A stretch of 6,091 bases of DNA. Source: Arcobacter sp. (GTDB lineage: Bacteria; Campylobacterota; Campylobacteria; Campylobacterales; Arcobacteraceae). The DNA lies in the NCBI GenBank assembly GCA_030635995.1, contig DAOVXU010000106.1, forward strand, positions 1-6,091, written 5' to 3'. The translations under genes and the position numbers were made by a program. A model generated the notes under the pieces. The model was not told the origin of the DNA and made no database searches. It was given only the letters and a program-made list of their open reading frames with translations. The first letter of the stretch is position 1. The number at the start of each line of letters is the position of its first letter. Positions 1 to 5,262 of this stretch are shown in pieces.

Positions 1-7
1 TTCTAAT

Positions 8-73
8 ATGTCAAGAAGAGATGCTATTAAACTCTCAGTAGCTGCAACAGTTGCATTACTTGTTAGTGGATGT
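8..73 (+). other. Twin-arginine lipoprotein signal peptide (Tat/SPII)
   Basis: Codons 1-22 encode a short n-region with paired arginines R3-R4 inside SRRDAIK, a 13-residue mildly hydrophobic h-region of Ala, Val and Leu, and a lipobox ending at Cys22. The position normally occupied by Phe in the Tat consensus is Ala here. Tat export would be consistent with folding and metal loading in the cytoplasm before transport, as for other Tat metalloenzymes. A Sec lipoprotein route cannot be excluded from sequence alone. Confidence 0.75.
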
Positions 74-2143
74 GGAAGTGGAAGTGGAAGTGAAAATAGC
101 GGTACAAATACAAATATAAATAAAGTATATAATAGTTTGGTTACTTCAGAAGATATAACTTTAAAACATACAGATGGTAGTATACTTAATCAAAGAGATA
201 TTGACCATACTTTTACATCTATAAATATTGAATTTAAAACATTAGCTCTTCGTGATGATGCTCTTAATAGTATGACAATATGGGATAAGTCTGAACAAAT
301 TGATGTTATTCTTTCAGCTGTTGGAGATAAAAGTATTACATTGGATTTTTCTAACGCTAATCTTAAGAGAAGTTGGAAATATATGATAAAATCTAATAGT
401 ACAACAAATAATATAGCTAGCAGATCCTTATCAATGTCACGAAATGTAGATTCAAATAGTATTATTCATGAGTTTATCACTAATACTTCATTTTCAACTC
501 ATATTGAAGCTGTAAAATCTCAAGTGATATTTATAAGTGATATTCATATGAATAATAAAACTATTACGGAAAATGATAATGTTGCTTGGTTTAAAGATGA
601 TGATGCTAAATTATTAGATAAATTTTTACGCTCAATTGTTGATGATGTAACTAATGTCAAAGAGATAGTGATTTTAGGAGATTTATTTGATACTTGGTTA
701 AGACCTTCTGATGAGCATGACAACGGTCCAGCAGATTTTGATGATATTCATACAGGAAATACTGATACGATGCAAAGTTTAATTACAACATTTAAATATG
801 TTGCACAAAATATGCCATTGATATATGTACCAGGGAACCATGATATGGGTTTAACGGAAGAAAAGCTTAAAGCTATTATACCAGAGATAATTTACAAAGG
901 GACAAATCATGGTATAGGTCGTTATACTATTGGTAATGACATAGTATGTGAACATGGAAATATCTATGATTACTTTAATGCTCCAATCAACATAGATACA
1001 TATCAAAGTAGTTTAATGAAAGAAAATGATGATTTCAGTTTTATACCACCTGGATATGGTGTAACTCGAGCATTAGCACAAGCTAATCATTATGGTAATA
1101 GAGCAAAAAACAATTATATTCGTCAAAAAACTTTTGAATTACTTTTAGCTCATAGTCCTTATTATATTTATGTAGATAAATTCTACCATAAATTAAAAAA
1201 TCATTATCCTCATGATATAAAAGAGGCTATTAAAGATTTAGAATATTTGAATGTTCATATAGAAAAAACTGTTAAAAAAATCATACATCATATTCTTTAT
1301 GAGTATTCAAGAGTGAGTAGAAGTTGTTATTGGCATCCTGTTCATTGTGCTGAAGAAACAATCAAAAAACATCTTAAACCCGTTATAGAAGAGTACTTTT
1401 TAGAGTTAATATATATTGCTATAGAAGAATATTCTGCTGTAACTAAAGATATAGAAACATTTACAAGAGTACATTATACAGATGAAAAAGATGCTAACTA
1501 TGAATTTTATATAATGAGTTCTTTAATATCTGTTTGCGAAGGTAGAGGAGATGGAGCTTCTATTGATGCAGCTCTTGAAAGCTATCATTATAACATGCAT
1601 ACTAATTCAATAACCACAAAACCTGTATATTCATTTTTTGAACAGTATGAAAAATATCTTAAAGAAGGTTGGCATAAAACTCAATCTGATAATGGAGTTA
1701 ATTCTTCATTTAATGATTTAAATAATATTCCAATTAGTACATTATTGGCTCTTGCTGATCAGACTTGTTCCTTTGGAGATCTTTCTTTTGCTGCTTGTAA
1801 AGAACACTTATCAAAAGATTATAAAATTGCTGTTTTTGGACACACTCATCTCCCTATGGTAAAGCAAGCTCAGGATGCTACAATATTAAAAATTTCAGGT
1901 TTGGAAGGTATCAAACTTGAAAATATTTATGCAAACTCTGGTACTTGGGTAAATAGACCTCTTGGTACTCATACTCATACATATACAGTAATAGATGTTG
2001 CTGAATATAATAATATTTCAGATATACATACTGTATCGAATTATTATGTTAAATGGGTAGATGAAAATGAGAATAGTATCCACAATACAAGAATAGGTTA
2101 TGAAACTGTCCATTCTTCTTCTCACCCAATTAGTTGGAATTAA
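8..2143 (+). CDS. Tat-exported lipoprotein, calcineurin-like metallophosphoesterase with a large insertion
   Basis: Predicted periplasmic, membrane-anchored metal-dependent phosphoesterase; substrate unknown. The 711-residue product starts with a twin-arginine motif (SRRDAIK, residues 2-8), a hydrophobic stretch and a lipobox VSGC with the lipidated Cys at 22, then a Gly-Ser linker. Residues about 45-130 look like a beta-sandwich (Ig-like) domain, low confidence. The catalytic core has all expected motifs: SDIH (D178, H180), GDLFD (D225), GNHD (N277, H278), EHGN (H316) and GHTH (H612, H614), then NSGTW (643-647). Motif spacing and GDLFDTW resemble the LpxH branch, but LpxH is a cytoplasmic enzyme of about 240 residues, so that role is unlikely. 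About 290 mostly helical, His/Tyr-rich residues separate EHGN from GHTH. They hold two close cysteine pairs (C440/C447, C587/C597) that could form disulfides after export. The frame is open to the left edge (no stop in bases 2-7), so the true start could lie upstream; ATG 8 already gives a complete Tat signal. Confidence 0.85.
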   Translation: MSRRDAIKLSVAATVALLVSGCGSGSGSENSGTNTNINKVYNSLVTSEDITLKHTDGSILNQRDIDHTFTSINIEFKTLALRDDALNSMTIWDKSEQIDVILSAVGDKSITLDFSNANLKRSWKYMIKSNSTTNNIASRSLSMSRNVDSNSIIHEFITNTSFSTHIEAVKSQVIFISDIHMNNKTITENDNVAWFKDDDAKLLDKFLRSIVDDVTNVKEIVILGDLFDTWLRPSDEHDNGPADFDDIHTGNTDTMQSLITTFKYVAQNMPLIYVPGNHDMGLTEEKLKAIIPEIIYKGTNHGIGRYTIGNDIVCEHGNIYDYFNAPINIDTYQSSLMKENDDFSFIPPGYGVTRALAQANHYGNRAKNNYIRQKTFELLLAHSPYYIYVDKFYHKLKNHYPHDIKEAIKDLEYLNVHIEKTVKKIIHHILYEYSRVSRSCYWHPVHCAEETIKKHLKPVIEEYFLELIYIAIEEYSAVTKDIETFTRVHYTDEKDANYEFYIMSSLISVCEGRGDGASIDAALESYHYNMHTNSITTKPVYSFFEQYEKYLKEGWHKTQSDNGVNSSFNDLNNIPISTLLALADQTCSFGDLSFAACKEHLSKDYKIAVFGHTHLPMVKQAQDATILKISGLEGIKLENIYANSGTWVNRPLGTHTHTYTVIDVAEYNNISDIHTVSNYYVKWVDENENSIHNTRIGYETVHSSSHPISWN
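74..91 (+). repeat. Three in-frame GGAAGT hexamers (Gly-Ser linker)
   Basis: The hexamer ggaagt occurs three times in tandem directly after the lipobox Cys codon and encodes GSGSGS. It forms the flexible tether between the lipid anchor and the folded domains. Copy-number change by slippage would alter the linker length without shifting the frame. Confidence 0.85.
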
Positions 2144-2194
2144 GTTAATTGATAGATTTTATGTTAATAATTAAAAAACAAAATAGATTAATAA

Positions 2195-2200
2195 TATGAT
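2195..2200 (+). promoter_or_regulatory. Possible sigma70 -10 box (TATGAT) for the small membrane protein gene
   Basis: TATGAT sits 28 bases before the ATG at 2228 and would place the transcription start near 2207, leaving a short leader that contains the ribosome binding site. There is no -35 match at the usual distance, but -35 boxes are weakly conserved in Campylobacterota. In such AT-rich sequence a chance match is quite possible. Confidence 0.25.
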
Positions 2201-2214
2201 TTTATTTTAAAGAA

Positions 2215-2220
2215 AAGGAG
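2215..2220 (+). promoter_or_regulatory. Strong Shine-Dalgarno aaggag
   Basis: A near-perfect anti-16S match seven bases upstream of ATG 2228. It fixes the start of the 79-residue gene and strongly supports that this short frame is translated. Confidence 0.8.
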
Positions 2221-2227
2221 AAAATAT

Positions 2228-2467
2228 ATGTTTACAAATTTTATAAAAGGGTTAAGGCGTGTTACAAAAAATCCATATCTAAATTTATTTATAGGTTTAA
2301 TTTTTCTTTATTCTGGAATTTCTGAAATGATGAATGAACTAAAAGAACTTGATAATTTTAGATTTGGTGTTCATCATGGTGTTATTCTTTTTGCTTTATT
2401 ACATATTTTAAAAATAGTACCTGATATATTTGAAGGATTTGAGTATATTGAAAATGTAGAAGATTGA
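2228..2467 (+). CDS. Small two-helix inner-membrane protein, function unknown
   Basis: A 79-residue protein that I cannot assign to a characterised family. Residues about 18-36 (core LNLFIGLIFLYSG) and 50-68 (core GVILFALLHILKIV) are hydrophobic and probably form a helical hairpin across the membrane. The N-terminus is basic (K8, R10, R11, K14) and the C-terminus acidic (GFEYIENVED), so the positive-inside rule suggests that at least the N-terminus is cytoplasmic. Adjacent histidines H49-H50 start the second helix, a third histidine (H58) lies within it, and Asn and Pro (N15-P16) precede the first. The strong ribosome binding site and the ordered basic-helix-loop-helix-acidic layout argue that it is a real gene. 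It lies 84 bases after the phosphoesterase gene and 43 before the DTW gene; a functional link to either is not shown. Confidence 0.75.
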   Translation: MFTNFIKGLRRVTKNPYLNLFIGLIFLYSGISEMMNELKELDNFRFGVHHGVILFALLHILKIVPDIFEGFEYIENVED

Positions 2468-2479
2468 AGTTGAAATTAT

Positions 2480-2505
2480 TTGACAACTATCCTACTAATT
2501 ATAAG
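2480..2505 (+). promoter_or_regulatory. Possible promoter (TTGACA ... TATAAG) before the DTW gene
   Basis: A perfect -35 hexamer TTGACA at 2480-2485 is followed after 14 bases by TATAAG at 2500-2505. The spacing is shorter than the usual 16-18, so the match is doubtful. If used, transcription would start near 2511-2513, at or inside the TTG start candidate. That would favour translation from ATG 2553. Confidence 0.25.
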
Positions 2506-2510
2506 AGAAA

Positions 2511-3215
2511 TTGATATATGCAATTATATCTAAGTTTGAATATAATCCACAAATGATAGAAGAAAATAATCAAAGAGGTACTTGTTACAACTGTTATAGA
2601 CCGCAAAGTAGTTGTATGTGTAAGTATATAAATAAAATCCAAACTAATACTCAATTTATAATTCTTATGCACTTTAAAGAGTTTAGAAAAACAAAAAATG
2701 GTACAGGTAGATTTACTTATCTATCTTTACCTAATTCTAAAATATTTATAGGGATAGATTTCTCTAATCATAAAGAGATAAATGAAATAATCGATGATAA
2801 AAATAATAATTGTTTTATTTTATATCCAGATAATAATTCGATAAATTTAAACACTACAAATATTCAAGATGGAAGTAAAAAAAATGTAATTTTTATAATA
2901 GATTCCACTTGGGCTTGTTCTGTTAAAATGTTAAGAGTAAGTAAAAATCTACATAATCTTCCAAGAGTAAGTTTTACACATACTAAAATATCTCAATTTA
3001 AAATAAAAATTCAACCAAAAGAGTATTGTCTTTCAACAATAGAATCAACCTTATGTGTATTAGAACTTTTAAATAATCATAATATAGAAAATATAATACA
3101 AGATAAATTTGAAAAGTTTTTAGAGCCTTTTCATAAAATGATAGAGTATCAACTAAATAGAGCTGATGAGACATATGGAAATGCTGTAAGATATAAAGAA
3201 CCATATAAAAAATAG
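2511..3215 (+). CDS. DTW-domain protein, predicted tRNA-uridine aminocarboxypropyltransferase (TapT-like)
   Basis: DTW-domain enzymes such as E. coli TapT move the 3-amino-3-carboxypropyl group of S-adenosylmethionine to uridine (position 47 in E. coli) in tRNA, giving acp3U. The product shows an N-terminal probable zinc knot C-x2-C-x6-C-x-C (C25, C28, C35, C37), the segment MHFKEFRKTKNGTGR (53-67) matching the family's HPxE...TNTGR region, LYPDN (104-108), the signature DSTW (131-134) and the C-terminal LSTIES (174-179). Numbering assumes TTG 2511, the most upstream start (stop TAA at 2502-2504). ATG 2553 would remove 14 residues that are not part of the domain, and no good Shine-Dalgarno favours either; ATG may well be the true start. 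The gene is the most AT-rich of the window. Its stop lies 43 bases before rpe, so it is probably a separate unit. Confidence 0.85.
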   Translation: MIYAIISKFEYNPQMIEENNQRGTCYNCYRPQSSCMCKYINKIQTNTQFIILMHFKEFRKTKNGTGRFTYLSLPNSKIFIGIDFSNHKEINEIIDDKNNNCFILYPDNNSINLNTTNIQDGSKKNVIFIIDSTWACSVKMLRVSKNLHNLPRVSFTHTKISQFKIKIQPKEYCLSTIESTLCVLELLNNHNIENIIQDKFEKFLEPFHKMIEYQLNRADETYGNAVRYKEPYKK

Positions 3216-3226
3216 GTAAATTTAGA

Positions 3227-3232
3227 TACAAT
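3227..3232 (+). promoter_or_regulatory. Probable -10 box (TACAAT) of the rpe-trpF-exonuclease operon
   Basis: TACAAT lies within tagatacaatcgc, just after the DTW stop codon, and would place the transcription start near 3239 with a leader of about 20 bases. Extended -10 boxes of this form are typical of housekeeping promoters in Campylobacterota, where the -35 element is usually poor; none is evident here. The position between two unrelated genes fits an operon promoter. Confidence 0.45.
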
Positions 3233-3258
3233 CGCATATATTATAAAAAAGGTAGAAA

Positions 3259-3900
3259 ATGCTAGTAGCTCCTTCAATTTTAAGTGCAGATTTTGGAATA
3301 TTAAACGATGAGATAAAGGCTATCTGTGATGGTGGATGTGATTTGATTCATGTTGATGTTATGGATGGGCATTTTGTACCAAATATGACTATTGGTCCTG
3401 TGGTTGTAAATAGTGTTGGTGCGATTGCAACCAAGCCTCTTGACATTCACCTTATGGTTGAGGATAATAACTTTTTTATAGACCTATTTTCTCATCTAAA
3501 GCCTAAGTATATCTCTTTTCATATAGAAAGTGAAAGACATCCCCATAGAGTTATTCAAAAATTAAGAGCATTGGATATAAAACCTGCAATTGTGTTAAAT
3601 CCACACTCAACTCCTGAGTCTATTGAGTATCTGCTTGAAGATTTAGATATGGTACTTCTTATGAGTGTAAATCCTGGATTTGGTGGACAAAAATTTATCA
3701 CTTCAGTAGTTGAAAAAGCACAAAAACTTAAAAGTTTAATAGATAAAAGAAATCCAAACTGTCTTATTCAAGTTGATGGTGGGGTAAATGATAAAAATAT
3801 TTTAGAGTTAAAAGATGCTGGTGTTGATGTGGTAGTTGCAGGAAGTTATGTATATGGAGCTTCTGATTATTCTAAGGCTATAAAAAGTTTACAAATTTAA
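3259..3900 (+). CDS. rpe: Ribulose-phosphate 3-epimerase
   Basis: Interconverts D-ribulose 5-phosphate and D-xylulose 5-phosphate in the cytoplasmic pentose phosphate pathway (and in the Calvin cycle where present). The 213-residue length is normal for this TIM-barrel enzyme, and all key motifs are present: APSILSADF (4-12), HVDVMDGHFVPN (31-42) with metal ligand H31 and metal/catalytic D33, DIHLMV (62-67) with H64, MSVNPGFGGQKF (135-146) forming the lid and phosphate loop, VDGGV (172-176) with metal/catalytic D173, and AGSYVYG (194-200) binding phosphate. The ATG at 3259 is preceded by aagg at 3249-3252 with six bases of spacing. The gene opens a compact operon, ending one base before trpF. 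Sampled base composition is visibly richer in GC than in the DTW gene upstream, as expected for a conserved core gene. Confidence 0.97.
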   Translation: MLVAPSILSADFGILNDEIKAICDGGCDLIHVDVMDGHFVPNMTIGPVVVNSVGAIATKPLDIHLMVEDNNFFIDLFSHLKPKYISFHIESERHPHRVIQKLRALDIKPAIVLNPHSTPESIEYLLEDLDMVLLMSVNPGFGGQKFITSVVEKAQKLKSLIDKRNPNCLIQVDGGVNDKNILELKDAGVDVVVAGSYVYGASDYSKAIKSLQI

Positions 3901-3901
3901 A

Positions 3902-4498
3902 ATGAGAGTTAAAATCTGTGGAATTACAAACATAACTGATGCACTTGAAGCAATTGAAGCAGGAGCAGATGCTTTAGGATTTGTATTTTATGAAAAAAGT
4001 CCACGATACATAACTCCCATTGAAGCTAAAAGAATTATAGAACAGCTTCCTCCTTTTGTTCAAACTGTTGGGTTATTTGTAAATCTATTTGCTCCACAAG
4101 TTGATTTTATAGCAAATTTATCTGGTATAGATATTGCTCAGATACATTTTGAAGCGGATGAAAGTTTTTATAAAAGTTTACGAACAAAATGTTTAAAAGT
4201 GGTTCGAGCTCAAAGAAAAGAGGATATTTTAAAATATAGTGATGAGTATAGAATCGTTGATGCTTTTGTTGAACAATATGGTGGAGAGGGTAAACGGCTA
4301 AATATTGAATGGTTTAAAGATCTAGATTGTTCAAAGATTATCTTAGCAGGTGGTTTAACTGCTTCAAATATTAAAGAGCTAAAAGGTCTTAACTTTTACT
4401 CTTTAGATGTTAGTAGTGGAGTGGAACTTCAAAAAGGTGTTAAATCTAAAGAAAAAATGACTGAATTTGTAAATAGTATAAATGAATTATCTAAATAA
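3902..4498 (+). CDS. trpF: Phosphoribosylanthranilate isomerase
   Basis: Catalyses the Amadori rearrangement of N-(5-phosphoribosyl)anthranilate to CdRP, the third step from chorismate to tryptophan. The 198-residue product is a monofunctional TrpF. It has KICGIT (4-9) with the general base Cys6, SPRYI (33-37), VGLFVN (56-61), the strand QIHF (80-83; often QLHG in homologues), VDAF (119-122) with the likely general acid Asp120, YGGEGK (126-131), ILAGGLTASNI (147-157) and DVSSGVE (169-175) for phosphate binding. The start lies one base after the rpe stop without a convincing Shine-Dalgarno, suggesting translational coupling to rpe. The gene is not beside other trp genes here; it sits between rpe and the exonuclease gene, which are direct neighbours in Campylobacter jejuni and Helicobacter pylori. 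The 3' end overlaps the next gene by 17 bases. Confidence 0.96.
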   Translation: MRVKICGITNITDALEAIEAGADALGFVFYEKSPRYITPIEAKRIIEQLPPFVQTVGLFVNLFAPQVDFIANLSGIDIAQIHFEADESFYKSLRTKCLKVVRAQRKEDILKYSDEYRIVDAFVEQYGGEGKRLNIEWFKDLDCSKIILAGGLTASNIKELKGLNFYSLDVSSGVELQKGVKSKEKMTEFVNSINELSK

Positions 4499-5249
4499 AT
4501 TAGTACTTAAGTTACTAAAAGCCCCTTTAGATATTGAAGAGTTTAATAAAATTCTTCGTAAAGCAGATACTTTTTTTGAGAATGAAGATTTGGAAAAAGA
4601 ACTTATCCTTTCAAATGGATTACCTTTATATTTTGATAATGAAAAGGTATATTTAAAAACAACACAAAATAGATTAAAAGATCAAGTTTTTTGTATAGTA
4701 GATATAGAAACAAATGCAGGAAATGCAAAAGATGGGCAGATAATAGAGATTGGCGCAATAAAATTTAAAAATGGTCAAATACTAGAAACTTATCAATCTT
4801 TAGTAACAGCTAGATTTATCCCTTTAAAAGTACAAGAGATTACAGGTATCACAGTTGATATGCTTGATGATGCACCAAATTTAAAAGATGTTTTAGAAGA
4901 ATTTAAGATATTTTTAGAAGATGATATCTTTGTGGCACATAATATTGAGTTTGATTATAAGTTTGTAAGTGATAGTTTTAAAAAGTATGATTTAGGAGAA
5001 CTTCTTAATCGTAAATTATGTACAATAGAGTTAGCTAAAAGAACTATTGTATCTTCTCGGTATGGGTTACAATATTTAAAAGAAAATTTAAATATTAATA
5101 TTGATAACCATCATAGGGCATTTGATGATGCTTTAAGTACAGTGGAAGTATTTAAGGTATCTTTAGAGGGTATTGATATAGATATTCAAAACACTGAAGA
5201 GCTTATACAGTTTAGTAAAGAGGCTGATTGTAAAGAGATGATATCTTAG
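4482..5249 (+). CDS. dnaQ: DnaQ-like DEDDh 3'-5' exonuclease (annotated as DNA polymerase III epsilon subunit)
   Basis: Predicted 3'-5' exonuclease with the fold of the proofreading subunit of DNA polymerase III. The 255-residue product has the three DEDDh motifs: ExoI VDIET (D74, E76), ExoII AHNIEFD (D158) and ExoIII HRAFDDA (H211, D216), so it should be catalytically competent with two metal ions. Unlike E. coli epsilon, whose exonuclease domain begins at the N-terminus, it carries about 65 extra residues first (1-65, helical then NGLPLYF and KVYLKT). I recall such extensions in Campylobacterota homologues. The C-terminal tail is short (about 30 residues) and shows no obvious clamp-binding or polymerase-binding motif, so a true proofreading role is inferred from family and gene order only. 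The ATG lies inside the end of trpF with no clear Shine-Dalgarno, suggesting coupling. The next gene follows after 13 bases. Confidence 0.9.
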   Translation: MNYLNKLVLKLLKAPLDIEEFNKILRKADTFFENEDLEKELILSNGLPLYFDNEKVYLKTTQNRLKDQVFCIVDIETNAGNAKDGQIIEIGAIKFKNGQILETYQSLVTARFIPLKVQEITGITVDMLDDAPNLKDVLEEFKIFLEDDIFVAHNIEFDYKFVSDSFKKYDLGELLNRKLCTIELAKRTIVSSRYGLQYLKENLNINIDNHHRAFDDALSTVEVFKVSLEGIDIDIQNTEELIQFSKEADCKEMIS

Positions 5250-5253
5250 GGAG
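5248..5253 (+). promoter_or_regulatory. Shine-Dalgarno agggag overlapping the exonuclease stop codon
   Basis: The purine block begins within the TAG stop of the exonuclease gene and lies nine bases before ATG 5263. It decides the start of the receiver-domain gene and ties it to the operon. Confidence 0.75.
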
Positions 5254-5262
5254 ATTGTTAAT

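Larger units (their letters stand above)
2144..2227. other. AT-rich intergenic gap between the phosphoesterase and the small membrane protein gene
   Basis: Eighty-four bases with almost no G or C. No stable hairpin with a U-tract is visible, so no intrinsic terminator is called for the upstream gene. A possible -10 hexamer TATGAT lies at 2195-2200 without a recognisable -35 box. A clear Shine-Dalgarno sequence aaggag lies at 2215-2220, seven bases before the next ATG. Whether the downstream gene has its own promoter or is read through is not resolved. Confidence 0.5.

Noticed and set aside
530..1970. Assignment of the first gene as lpxH (UDP-2,3-diacylglucosamine hydrolase).
   Set aside because: The motif order is similar, but the protein is an exported lipoprotein about three times the length of LpxH, and LpxH works on a cytoplasmic substrate.
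2127..2151. Inverted repeat caatta / taattg across the phosphoesterase stop codon, considered as a terminator.
   Set aside because: Only six A/T-rich base pairs with a 13-base loop and no following U-tract; expected by chance in this composition.
2468..2488. Inverted repeat AGTTG / CAACT after the small membrane protein gene, considered as a terminator or operator.
   Set aside because: A five-pair stem with an 11-base loop and no U-tract is too weak; it also overlaps the possible -35 box.
2518..2559. ATG at 2518 as the start of the DTW gene.
   Set aside because: It is in a different frame and meets a TGA stop after about a dozen codons.
2998..3237. A 79-codon open frame on the minus strand.
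   Set aside because: It lies antisense to the conserved C-terminal half of the DTW gene, has no ribosome binding site or recognisable motif, and its Leu/Tyr-rich composition is what the complement of an AT-rich gene gives.
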